A stretch of DNA of 64,000 nt from a bacterium. GTDB lineage: Bacteria > Pseudomonadota > Alphaproteobacteria > Caulobacterales > Hyphomonadaceae. Positions 43,242 to 51,228 of this stretch are shown piece by piece. The DNA is taken from positions 62,001-126,000 of the forward strand of contig WGML01000003.1 in assembly GCA_016125045.1 (NCBI GenBank), read 5' to 3'. Below the pieces are notes generated by a model, which was given only the letters and a program-made list of their open reading frames with translations, ran no database searches and had not been told where the DNA came from. A program made the position numbers and the translations under genes. The first letter of the stretch is position 1. The number at the start of each line of letters is the position of its first letter.

Positions 43242-44006
43242 ATGCTGACGCGGCGGGCGTTGTGCCTCCTGGCCGGGTCAGCGGCGGTCGCGGCGCATCA
43301 GGCGGCGGGAGGCGACCCTCCGCCGGACGCCTTCGCGGAGGCCTTCGCCGCGGCGCTCGATGCGCCTGACCGTCCCTATGAACACAGGGCGCGCGACGGC
43401 GGCCGCGAGGCGGAGACGATCTTCCGCATGGCGAACCTCCGTCCGGGGGGACGCGTGCTCGATGTCGCGGCGGGCGGCGGTTATCTGACGCTGATCGCGT
43501 CGGCGCTCGTGGGTGAGGGAGGGGAGGTGGTGCTGCAGAACTCGCCGCACTGGATCCATCAGCTCCCGGGACTCGAGGAGGGCCTGCTGCGCCAGCGCAT
43601 CGGCCGGGCCAATGTCGCGATTGTGACGGCGCCCTTCGACGCCATCCCGGGCGAGGACGGGGCCTTCGACGCGATCCTGTTCGGGCAGGCGTATCACGAC
43701 ATGCCGCTCGAGCCGGTGAACCGGGCGGCGATGAACTCCGGTTTCGCGCGGTTGCTGAAGCCCGGCGGGCGGCTTGTCATCTCCGACCACGACACGCGCA
43801 CCGGGATCGGTGCGCGAGAGGCGGGGCTGAAGCATCGTATCGAAAAGGCGCTGGTGATCGAGGAGGTGACGGCGGCGGGGCTTTCGCTCGTCGATGAGCT
43901 GGAGATCGACATGCCGGACACGCGCATCCTCAGCGTATTCAACCCGGCCGTCCGGGGACGGACGGATCGGTATGTGCTGGCGTTCGAGCGGGCGCTCGAA
44001 GGGTAG
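43242..44006 (+). CDS. Exported SAM-dependent methyltransferase-like protein (COG4798 type)
   Basis: 254 aa starting MLTRRALCLLAGSAAVAAHQAAGG, a signal peptide with twin Arg, so export is likely by Sec or Tat. The body is a class I methyltransferase: motif I GRVLDVAAGGGYLTLIAS, motif II-like region GEGGEVVLQNSP, and FDAILFGQAYHDMP, LLKPGGRLVISDHD. An exported AdoMet enzyme is paradoxical because AdoMet is cytosolic, but this family regularly has such leaders. The substrate is unknown. Confidence 0.78.
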   Translation: MLTRRALCLLAGSAAVAAHQAAGGDPPPDAFAEAFAAALDAPDRPYEHRARDGGREAETIFRMANLRPGGRVLDVAAGGGYLTLIASALVGEGGEVVLQNSPHWIHQLPGLEEGLLRQRIGRANVAIVTAPFDAIPGEDGAFDAILFGQAYHDMPLEPVNRAAMNSGFARLLKPGGRLVISDHDTRTGIGAREAGLKHRIEKALVIEEVTAAGLSLVDELEIDMPDTRILSVFNPAVRGRTDRYVLAFERALEG

Positions 44007-44026
44007 CGGTGTGGGCTCGCGAACGG

Positions 44027-45451
44027 CTACCGCCGCTCGACAACCTTGATCGTATCCGTCGAATTGTCCTCGACCCACGGATAGCCCGCCGTCACCACGA
44101 ACCGGTCGATTGCGCTCGCCGCTTCGTGGCGGTTCACGGCGGCGAGGATGTCGTCGAACGAGCCCGGCTCATCGGGCTCGATGTCGGCCGTCACCCCCCA
44201 GATCAGCGCCAGCCGGCGCGCGGTGGCGAGGCTCGGCGTAAGCGCATGGATGCGCTGATAGGGCCGGTCTGAGGACACGCGCTGGGCGCTCGCGCCGGAC
44301 CTTGTGAACACAACCAGCGGGCAGTTGAGGTCGTCCGCGAGCCGGGTCGCGGCCCGCGCCACGGCGACCGCGGTGTCCGAGGTCGGGACTTCGCGCCGGC
44401 GCTCCCGGTCGGGATCGTTCTCGCGGTCGGTTTCGATGGCGGTGAGGATGCGGTCCATGATGGCGACGGCGGCGGTGGGATGGCGGCCGACCGCGCTCTC
44501 GGCGGACAGCATCACCGCATCCGCCCCCTGATAGACGGCGGTCGCCACATCATTGGCTTCGGCGCGCGTCGGCACCGGCGCCTCGATCATCGATTCCAGC
44601 ATGTGGGTCGCGACGATCACCGGCTTGCCGAGCTGGCGGGCGGTCTTGACGATGCGGCGCTGGGCGATCGGCACCTGTTCGGGCGACAGCTCGACGCCGA
44701 GATCGCCGCGCGCGACCATGACGGCGTCGGCGGCGCGGATGATCGCCTCAAGGTCCTCAAGGGCGGCCGGTTTCTCGATCTTGGCGAGCAGGGGCACCCC
44801 GTCGCCGAAGGCGTTGCGCGCCATGCGGATGTCCGCCTCGCGCTGAACGAAGGACAGCGCCAGATAATCCACGCCCTGCTGCAACGCGAACAGCCCGTCG
44901 ACGAGATCCTTGTCTGTGAGGGCGGGAATCGGAATGTGCCGGCTTGGCGCGGCGACGCCCTTGCGGCTCTTCAGGCGGGCGGGCGCGATCGCCTTGACGA
45001 TGCGTGCGTCGCCGTCGACGCCGGCGACGATCAGCATCGCCTTGCCGTCGTCGATCAGGAGGCGGTCGCCGACCTGCAGTGATGCAACGAGCTCCGGGTG
45101 GGGAACCGGCAGCACGCCCGGTTCGTCGGACGCCGTCGCCCCCACGAGCCTGAGCTCTCCGCCGACGCGCACGTCGATCTCGCCGCCGGGCAGATCGCCG
45201 AGCCGCAGCTTCGGCCCCTGAAGGTCAGCGATCAGGGCGATCGGGTGGCCGAAATTCATCTCCGCCTCGCGCGCGGCGGCGATGCGCCTTGCATGTTCGG
45301 CGTGTTCGCCGTGGCTGAAATTGAGGCGGAAGACATTGACGCCGGAGCGGGCGAGTTCCTCGATGCGCGGCGCGCCGTCGCTCGCCGGGCCGAGGGTTGC
45401 GACGATCTTGGTGCGACGGCGGACCACGTCCGGCTTGATCTGCTTCTTCAT
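44027..45451 (-). CDS. pyk: Pyruvate kinase
   Basis: Last glycolytic step, PEP plus ADP to pyruvate plus ATP. About 474 aa from the internal ATG (MKKQIKPDVV); an earlier ATG at 45502 would add 17 residues, and neither has a strong ribosome site. Motifs: TKIVATLGPAS, NVFRLNFSHGEHAEH, the signature LLAKIEKPAALEDL with the catalytic Lys, VMVARGDLGVEL, and THMLESMIEAPVPTRAEANDVA. The C-terminal regulatory domain is present (VVFTRSGASAQRVSSDRP). It faces the next lipoprotein gene across a 226-base divergent gap. Confidence 0.95.
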   Translation of the reverse strand: MKKQIKPDVVRRRTKIVATLGPASDGAPRIEELARSGVNVFRLNFSHGEHAEHARRIAAAREAEMNFGHPIALIADLQGPKLRLGDLPGGEIDVRVGGELRLVGATASDEPGVLPVPHPELVASLQVGDRLLIDDGKAMLIVAGVDGDARIVKAIAPARLKSRKGVAAPSRHIPIPALTDKDLVDGLFALQQGVDYLALSFVQREADIRMARNAFGDGVPLLAKIEKPAALEDLEAIIRAADAVMVARGDLGVELSPEQVPIAQRRIVKTARQLGKPVIVATHMLESMIEAPVPTRAEANDVATAVYQGADAVMLSAESAVGRHPTAAVAIMDRILTAIETDRENDPDRERRREVPTSDTAVAVARAATRLADDLNCPLVVFTRSGASAQRVSSDRPYQRIHALTPSLATARRLALIWGVTADIEPDEPGSFDDILAAVNRHEAASAIDRFVVTAGYPWVEDNSTDTIKVVERR

Positions 45452-45677
45452 GTCTGACTTCGCATCCCGATTCTGCGGCTGATTCGCCTGCCCCTGGTGC
45501 ATAGCAGCTTCTCGTCACCGGGTCGTGAACCCGCGGCTTCGCAAGGCGCGTCGGGTTGGGGGGGGGCGGGGTTCCTGGAGGCGAGACTGGCGCGCCGCGC
45601 GGCGATGGTGCACCCTTGCGCTGCTCCGGCGGCGCAGCGGGGATCGTCCGTCGCGGGATCGGGAGAGGATGACGCCC

Positions 45678-46031
45678 ATGAGGCTACACTGCGCGGTTGC
45701 GGCGTTCGCGGTGGCGGGGGCGCTCGCGTTGCTCGGGGGCTGCACGATCGACCTCATCGACGATGCGATCAGCAATGAGCTCCAGGTGAGCGCGCTCGGC
45801 GACGACCGGTATCAAATCCGGGCCGAATCGTTCGTTCCGATGAACGACGTGTTCAAGCGGGCCGACGAGACTTGCGGCGTCTACGCCTCACCGGTCGATC
45901 GCAGCGAGCGTTCCGACGATCCGCGGTATGTGTACTATGTCTTCCGGTGCGAACGCCCGCCGGCGTTTCCGCCGCCGCGGGACAACCACCCGCTTCCGCC
46001 GGTGTTCAGGGACAATCCGCCGCGACAGTGA
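45678..46031 (+). CDS. Small lipoprotein of unknown function
   Basis: 117-aa lipoprotein: MRLHCAVAAFAVAGALALLGGCTIDL has a hydrophobic core and lipobox LLGGC. The ATG is preceded by GAGAGG 9 bases upstream; an earlier ATG (45669) lies too close to that site. The mature part has a central conserved-looking SALGDDRYQIRAESF, a pair of cysteines (ETCGVYASP ... YYVFRCERPP) that could form a disulphide, and a Pro-rich tail PPAFPPPRDNHPLPP. No family recognised. Confidence 0.72.
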   Translation: MRLHCAVAAFAVAGALALLGGCTIDLIDDAISNELQVSALGDDRYQIRAESFVPMNDVFKRADETCGVYASPVDRSERSDDPRYVYYVFRCERPPAFPPPRDNHPLPPVFRDNPPRQ

Positions 46032-46321
46032 CGCGTTTCGCTCGCTTCATCGCAGCGACCGGACGCCGGGTCATCAACCGTGTCATGGAGCCGACCGGTC
46101 AGGGCGGTTGCGGGCTCTGGACAGCGGGCGCCGCTTGACAAATGTAACCATAATTTCATGGTTGAATCCTCGAGAGCCGCCGTTGAGTTTTATCGTTTTT
46201 CGTGATATCGGCGGGTCATGGAAATCAAGTTTCGCCTGTCAAAGCGCGCGCCAGCGTGTGCAGGCCCGAAAAAAGACCACAGAAAAGACGACAGACCACT
46301 GAAAAAAACTGGGAGAGCAGA
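46032..46321. other. 290-base promoter region of the copper monooxygenase gene
   Basis: No gene. TTGACA at 46135-46140 is followed closely by the palindrome at 46146-46163 and by an AT-rich run (TTTTATCGTTTTTCG). A second A-rich tract (GAAAAAAGACCACAGAAAAGACG) leads into GGGAGAG, the ribosome site 6 bases before the ATG. The region looks like a regulated promoter rather than plain spacer. Confidence 0.5.
46146..46163. promoter_or_regulatory. Palindrome AACCAT-N6-ATGGTT next to a TTGACA box
   Basis: Perfect 6-base arms with a 6-base AATTTC spacer, five bases downstream of TTGACA. Binding here by a dimeric regulator would block polymerase. It is the best operator candidate for the downstream copper monooxygenase lipoprotein. 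Confidence 0.5.
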
Positions 46322-48328
46322 ATGAAAAAAGTTGTCGCGAGCCTGTTGATGGCGGGTGCATCCGCCCTCGTCCTAGGAGCCTGTTCGGTTGAGCAGAGCG
46401 CCAAATCCGTCGTCGGCCAGTCGGTCGGCAACTTCCAGCTGATCGACCATCAAGGCAAGGCGCAGGAACTGTTCTACCAGCCGGCGGACACCCGTGCGGT
46501 CGTGATCGTCACGCAGGCGAACGGCGACGAAACCTCGCGCAAGTCAGCCGCGGCGCTTGAGGCGCTGAAGGCGAGCTACGCCGACAAGGGCGTCGTGTTC
46601 TACATGCTCAATGCGAGCCTCGCCGACGACCGCGCGTCGATCGCGACGGAGGTTGCGGGACTCGGAACCGATATCCCGGTGCTTGACGATGAGCTGCAGT
46701 TCGTCACCGCCGCGCTCGGCGCGACGAAGACGGGCGAAGCGTTCGTCATCGACGCCAAGACCAAAAAGATCGTCTATCAGGGGGCGGTCGACGCCTCGAC
46801 CGGCGCCAAGGCGGCGGGCTATCTCGGCGAGGCGCTCGCCGCGGTGACGTCCGACCAGCCGGTGGCGGTGAGCTTCGTCGCGGCCAAGGGCGCGGCGATC
46901 GCCATGCCGGACTTCGAGAACAAGGCGGCCTGGTCGAACATCTCCTACACCAAGGATGTCGCGCCGATCCTCAAGGCCAATTGCGTCGACTGCCATGAGC
47001 CCGGCGGGATCGGCCCCTGGCACATGACGAGCTATGAGACGATCAAGGGCTTCGCGCCGATGATGCGCGAAGTGCTGATGACGGACCGGATGCCGCCTTA
47101 CAACGCGGACCCGCATGTCGGGTCGTTCAAGGAGAACCAGAATCTCTCCGCGGACGACATGAAGACGCTGATCAAGTGGATCGACGCCGGCGCGCCGCGC
47201 GGCGAGGGCGAGGACCCGCTGGAGGCCGCGAAGCTGCAGCGCGCCGAATGGCCGCTCGGAGAGCCGGACCTCATCGTCGAGATCCCGCCCTACAAAATTC
47301 CCGCATCGGGCGTCGTCGAATACCAGATGCCGGCGGTCGCAAGCCCGCTGCAGGAAGCCAAATGGCTGAAGGCGACCACGTTCAAGGCGGGGTCGCGTGA
47401 GGGCGTGCACCACATCCTCGCGGGCTGGATGCCGGAAATGCCGGCGAACGGTCGCGGCTTCAGCTGGAACACCTCGCTCGGCGGCTACGCCGTCGGGGCG
47501 GAGCACAACAAGACGCCCGAGAACTGGGGCACCTATATCCCGGCGGGCGGCGCTATGTCGTTCCAGATGCACTACACGCCGTTCGGCAAGGAAGTGACCG
47601 ACGTCTCGAAAATCGGTCTCTACTTCGCGGATGAAGCGCCCGAACTGGTGATGCGCCAGATCACGATCGCCGACCCGACGATCGAGATCCTGCCGAATGT
47701 CGCGCGCCATCCGGAGCGCGGCTACATGGTGGTGCCGGCCGACATGCAGATCTACTCGGTCCAGCCGCACGCCCACTACCGGGGCTATTCGTCCAAGCTG
47801 ACGCTGCGGACGCCGGACGGCGCCGAGCGGGAGCTGATCTCGCTGCCGCGCTACAATTTCGAGTGGCAGCGCGAATACATCCTTGAGGACCTCGTGGATG
47901 TTCCGGCGGGCTCGCTGCTCATCGCCGACTATGAGTACGACAACTCGGCGAGCAATCCGGCGAACCCCGATCCGTCGAAGACGGTGAACTGGGGCGACCA
48001 GTCGTTCGAGGAGATGCTGTTCACGGCCATCCGTTACCGCTGGGCGGACGAGACCGCGTCGAACCGCATGGATGACGTGCAGGACGCCTTCGAGAATTCG
48101 ATGCTGTTCACCGTCATCGACGACAACATCAACGGCAAGATCGACGTCGCCGAGATGAAGAGCCCGATGCTGGCGGAAATGAAGCCGGCGTTGCCGAAGT
48201 TCGACAAGGACGGCGACGGGGCGCTCGCTCCGGAGGAGTTCGCGGCGCTCGGGCAGGCGATGCAGGAAGCGCGGTCCAGGGACCGGGCGGCCCGCAGGGC
48301 CCAGGGTCAGGCTGGCGGCCAGCCCTGA
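46322..48328 (+). CDS. Redoxin / cytochrome c / copper type II monooxygenase / EF-hand lipoprotein
   Basis: 668-aa lipoprotein (MKKVVASLLMAGASALVLGAC) with four modules. Residues about 30-195: thioredoxin-fold, redoxin-like, without a clear CxxC. About 210-305: cytochrome c-like with heme motif CVDCH at 221-225. About 340-590: peptidylglycine/dopamine-type copper monooxygenase with CuH ligands H363-H364 (VHHILAGW) and H417 (QMHYTP), and CuM ligands H483-x-H485 (QPHAHYRG) and M565 (EEMLFT). Two EF-hands follow at 600-611 and 628-639. All copper ligands are present, so it should be an active hydroxylase fed electrons through its own heme. The substrate is unknown. Confidence 0.82.
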   Translation: MKKVVASLLMAGASALVLGACSVEQSAKSVVGQSVGNFQLIDHQGKAQELFYQPADTRAVVIVTQANGDETSRKSAAALEALKASYADKGVVFYMLNASLADDRASIATEVAGLGTDIPVLDDELQFVTAALGATKTGEAFVIDAKTKKIVYQGAVDASTGAKAAGYLGEALAAVTSDQPVAVSFVAAKGAAIAMPDFENKAAWSNISYTKDVAPILKANCVDCHEPGGIGPWHMTSYETIKGFAPMMREVLMTDRMPPYNADPHVGSFKENQNLSADDMKTLIKWIDAGAPRGEGEDPLEAAKLQRAEWPLGEPDLIVEIPPYKIPASGVVEYQMPAVASPLQEAKWLKATTFKAGSREGVHHILAGWMPEMPANGRGFSWNTSLGGYAVGAEHNKTPENWGTYIPAGGAMSFQMHYTPFGKEVTDVSKIGLYFADEAPELVMRQITIADPTIEILPNVARHPERGYMVVPADMQIYSVQPHAHYRGYSSKLTLRTPDGAERELISLPRYNFEWQREYILEDLVDVPAGSLLIADYEYDNSASNPANPDPSKTVNWGDQSFEEMLFTAIRYRWADETASNRMDDVQDAFENSMLFTVIDDNINGKIDVAEMKSPMLAEMKPALPKFDKDGDGALAPEEFAALGQAMQEARSRDRAARRAQGQAGGQP

Positions 48329-48426
48329 TCCGAGCCTCGCGACGGGGGTCGCTCGACAGGACCCCGCCGACATGAGACACGCGCGCCGGTCGGGACACGT
48401 TCCCGGCCGGCGTTCGTTTTTTGCGA

Positions 48427-48456
48427 CCCCGGTCTATCTGGCCCCGGTCTATCTGG
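48427..48456. repeat. Perfect 15-bp direct repeat
   Basis: CCCCGGTCTATCTGG occurs twice in immediate tandem between the copper monooxygenase and the enoyl-CoA hydratase-like gene. No function is apparent; it may be a slippage product. Confidence 0.65.
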
Positions 48457-48523
48457 CCCTTTTCGTCCGGCCCTGGATCGCGCCAGCCATTCCCCGCCCC
48501 GCTCGTCCAGCAGGAGCACGCAC

Positions 48524-49327
48524 GTGACCGAACTGATCCGGCTCGAATGCGCCGCAGGCGTCGCTGAGATCATTCTCAACCGCCCGGAGAAGCGCAACGC
48601 GCTGCCCTCCAGGATGTGGGAGCTGATCCCGGATCTCGTCCGCCGCGCGGAAGCGGACCCCGACGCCAAGGTGGTCATCGTGCATGGCGGCGACGCCGGC
48701 GCCTTCGCGGCGGGGGCGGACATCTCCGAATTCGAGACGATCTATGCGGACGACGCCTCGTCAGACCACTCTGCGGAGCTTATCGCGGCGGCGCTCCGGG
48801 CGATCGAGCAGTGCGCAAAGCCGACGCTCGCGGCGATCGAGGGGCCTTGCGTCGGCGGCGGCGTGTCGATCGCGCTCGCATGTGATCTGCGGATCGCGGC
48901 GCAGGGGGCGGTGCTCGGGGTCACGCCCGCGCGGCTCGGGATTGTGTATCCGTTCGACGATGTCCGCCGCTTGTGCGCAACGGTAGGGCAGGCCGCCGCG
49001 AAGGATATCCTGTTCACCGGCCGGCTGTTCGATGCCGCTGAAGCCTATCGCTTGCGCCTGATCGACCGTCTCGTGGACACGGGCGACGCCCTCCTCGCGG
49101 CGCGACGGCTCGCAGCCGAGATCGGGGCGACCTCGCAATGGTCGGCGATGGCCAACAAGGTGATGATCCGCCGCGCCACGGAGGGACTGAACGCGGAGGA
49201 CGCCGCGGCCCGCGCGCTGTTCGTTTCCGCCATGCGGGGTGAGGATTTCATGGAGGGTCGCCGCGCCTTTCTCGACAAGCGCAGCCCGCGCTTCACCTTC
49301 CGTGTCGGCGACGGCGAGGCCGACTGA
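48524..49327 (+). CDS. Enoyl-CoA hydratase/isomerase family protein
   Basis: 267-aa crotonase-fold protein: EIILNRPEKRNALPSRM, the oxyanion-hole segment AFAAGADISEF, and the second oxyanion region GPCVGGGVSIALACDLRIAA. In the position of the usual catalytic Glu pair it has LGVTPARLGIVYPFDD, so an isomerase or decarboxylase-type activity is possible instead of a hydratase. GTG start with AGGAG 7 bases upstream. Stands between unrelated genes, so its pathway is not apparent. Confidence 0.88.
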   Translation: MTELIRLECAAGVAEIILNRPEKRNALPSRMWELIPDLVRRAEADPDAKVVIVHGGDAGAFAAGADISEFETIYADDASSDHSAELIAAALRAIEQCAKPTLAAIEGPCVGGGVSIALACDLRIAAQGAVLGVTPARLGIVYPFDDVRRLCATVGQAAAKDILFTGRLFDAAEAYRLRLIDRLVDTGDALLAARRLAAEIGATSQWSAMANKVMIRRATEGLNAEDAAARALFVSAMRGEDFMEGRRAFLDKRSPRFTFRVGDGEAD

Positions 49328-49342
49328 GGCCGGCGGGTTCGA

Positions 49343-50158
49343 TCAGCGGGCGACGATGTGAACGCTGAACATGTCCGTGGCCGGTTCGTCGGACTCCCAG
49401 GGCCTGCGCTGTTCAAGCACAAGGTCGCCCTCACCGGGGCCGGTGACCTCGAACGCCAATACTTCCCAGTGCGACCCGCCAGCAAAGCCGGGGAGCATCT
49501 GTGCGGTCGACGTCGGGCCGCCGCTTTCGCCGGCCGCGCGCAGGAAGTCCGGCGTCTTGCCCGCAGACCAGAGATAGCCGGCGGTCGGCACGCCGACGAG
49601 GGCGACGGCGAGTGTCTCGCCCGTTGCAATCTCGATCTTCTTGCCCTGGTCGGCGACGGTGATCGTATGCGTGGCGTCGGCGATGCGGGGCGGCGGCAGG
49701 TCCCGCGCTTCATGGGTGCACGGTCTCGGCGCTGCGCCTGCCGCGGTCCAGACGATCCCGGGACCCTCCATCAGCACCCGGCGTGTCCCGTCGGAATAAG
49801 CAAAATCGCCTGAGTCCTGTTCGATGGGCAAGGTCCAGGGTGCGCCGTCCGCCGCGCCGGCCGCGGGCTTCACGAGCGCGGTCTGCTGGTCGCCGCTGCT
49901 GAACACGATCAGCAGGTCCCCGCCGCCCTCGCAGGTATAGGTCAGCGCGTTGACGAACCGGGGATCGGCCGCCGCCGCGTCCGCGTCTGCTCCGGGCGGG
50001 CCGTCGGTTGTCGCGTCGGCCCCGGATGACGCCCCAGATGACGCCCCGGAGGTGTCCTCCACCGGGCCTGGCGGCTTTGCGGGTTCACACGCTGTCATCG
50101 CCATGCACAGCCCCGTTGTAGCGAGCACGCCCGCCAGCCTGCGACCAAATTCCGACAT
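49343..50158 (-). CDS. Lipoprotein with MliC-like lysozyme-inhibitor and chagasin-like protease-inhibitor domains
   Basis: 271-aa lipoprotein: signal MSEFGRRLAGVLATTGLCMAMTAC, then a 50-residue Ser/Gly/Ala/Asp linker. Residues about 67-150 resemble MliC, the C-type lysozyme inhibitor: LTYTCEGGGDLLIVF, SGDFAYSDGTRRV, GIVWTAAGAAPRPC. Residues about 155-271 resemble the I42 chagasin family: TGETLAVALVGVPTAGYLWS (the NPTTGYxW loop), GGSHWEVLAFEVTGPGEG and LEQRRPWE (the RPW loop). Together they would protect the envelope against lysozyme and cysteine proteases, for example from hosts or grazing protists. Domain calls are from motif memory. Confidence 0.75.
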   Translation of the reverse strand: MSEFGRRLAGVLATTGLCMAMTACEPAKPPGPVEDTSGASSGASSGADATTDGPPGADADAAAADPRFVNALTYTCEGGGDLLIVFSSGDQQTALVKPAAGAADGAPWTLPIEQDSGDFAYSDGTRRVLMEGPGIVWTAAGAAPRPCTHEARDLPPPRIADATHTITVADQGKKIEIATGETLAVALVGVPTAGYLWSAGKTPDFLRAAGESGGPTSTAQMLPGFAGGSHWEVLAFEVTGPGEGDLVLEQRRPWESDEPATDMFSVHIVAR

Positions 50159-50335
50159 CGAAGACGCTCCCGTCACCCTTCCCGCCCGCGCCACAATCGC
50201 GCCGCGCCGAACGTCTGGCAATGGGGGGATCCAGCAGCGAGGAGGGCGTGGCGACGCGGCGGGGCTGCGAAGGGGGCGGGGCAGGCGAATTCCGGCTGAT
50301 GACCTTGGCGGGCAAATCACGGTAAGACGAGCGAC

Positions 50336-50758
50336 ATGGAATCAATGTCGCAAATCTTCCTGGCGCTCGCGGCGCTGCTCTGCGGAGGGGCCGCCGCATC
50401 CGGCTGGACCTCCTCGGTGATCGTCGCCAATGACGCGTTCGACGGCATGGATCACGGCCGCGCCGACCGCCATCTGCGCAAGGTGATCTCGAGCTCCGCG
50501 GGCTTTCAGGCGGCGCTGCTCGGCGTCGCGGCGGGGTTCGCGATCGTCGGCGGCGCGACCGGGGCGTTCATCACCGCGCTTCTGGCCGCGCTGGGGTTTC
50601 TCTCGAACGTGTGGACGCTGTCGCCGCGGCGCGGAGCGAAGAAGCCGCCGGGCGTGCGGGAGCGCAAGAGCACCAAGCGCGTCGTCGCCGTATCGCTCAC
50701 CCTGCTGGTGACGATCGTCGCGTTCACCGCCGGATGTCTCGCGGCGTTTGGAGTCTGA
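50336..50758 (+). CDS. Membrane protein of unknown function (three TM segments)
   Basis: 140-aa integral membrane protein: hydrophobic helices at about 5-25, 55-90 (probably two) and 112-135, with a basic loop SPRRGAKKPPGVRERKSTKR between the last two. No family recognised. Start ATG 50336 is tentative, with a second ATG nine bases in. It heads a run with the DUF350 protein (4 bases apart), the trypsin-like protease and pyrF, and may belong to the same membrane stress system. Confidence 0.65.
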   Translation: MESMSQIFLALAALLCGGAAASGWTSSVIVANDAFDGMDHGRADRHLRKVISSSAGFQAALLGVAAGFAIVGGATGAFITALLAALGFLSNVWTLSPRRGAKKPPGVRERKSTKRVVAVSLTLLVTIVAFTAGCLAAFGV

Positions 50759-50762
50759 GCCC

Positions 50763-51188
50763 ATGGACGCAGCCGCCCAGGCCTTCGTGAACGGGTTCCC
50801 GCATTTCATGCTGTTCGGCGCCGTGACCCTGGCGCTGCTCGTCGCCGGGTGCGTCATCCATGTGCTGATGACGCCGATGAAGGAGATCAAGCTGCTGCGC
50901 GAGGGCAATGTGTCGGCGGGGATTTCCCTCGCGGCGATCGTCCTCGGCCTCGCCATTCCGCTGTCGGCGAGTCTGGCGAGCGCGTTGTCGCTCTGGGACC
51001 TTCTCATCTGGGGCGCGGTGGCGCTGCTGCTGCAGATGCTGGCCTTCCGGTTCGCAGATCTCATCCTGCGCGACCTGCCAGGCCGGATCGAGCGGGACGA
51101 GATCGCATCGGCGATCGTTCTCGCCGCCGTGAAGCTCGCAACCGCCTTCGTGATGGCTGCGGCCTTGTGGGATCCGCTCCTCGCCTGA
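50763..51188 (+). CDS. DUF350-family membrane protein
   Basis: 141 aa with four transmembrane helices in the DUF350 arrangement: FMLFGAVTLALLVAGCVIHVLMTPM, then the GNVSAGISLAAIVLGLAIPLSASL signature, LLIWGAVALLLQMLAF, and a final helix after RIERDEIASAIVLAAVKLATAF. The ATG begins 4 bases after the preceding stop. Function unknown; the family is often linked to envelope or phage-stress genes. It lies upstream of a serine protease. Confidence 0.82.
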   Translation: MDAAAQAFVNGFPHFMLFGAVTLALLVAGCVIHVLMTPMKEIKLLREGNVSAGISLAAIVLGLAIPLSASLASALSLWDLLIWGAVALLLQMLAFRFADLILRDLPGRIERDEIASAIVLAAVKLATAFVMAAALWDPLLA

Positions 51189-51228
51189 ATATTAGACGGG
51201 GTCGATACTCTCGGAGCAGAAGGCGGGC

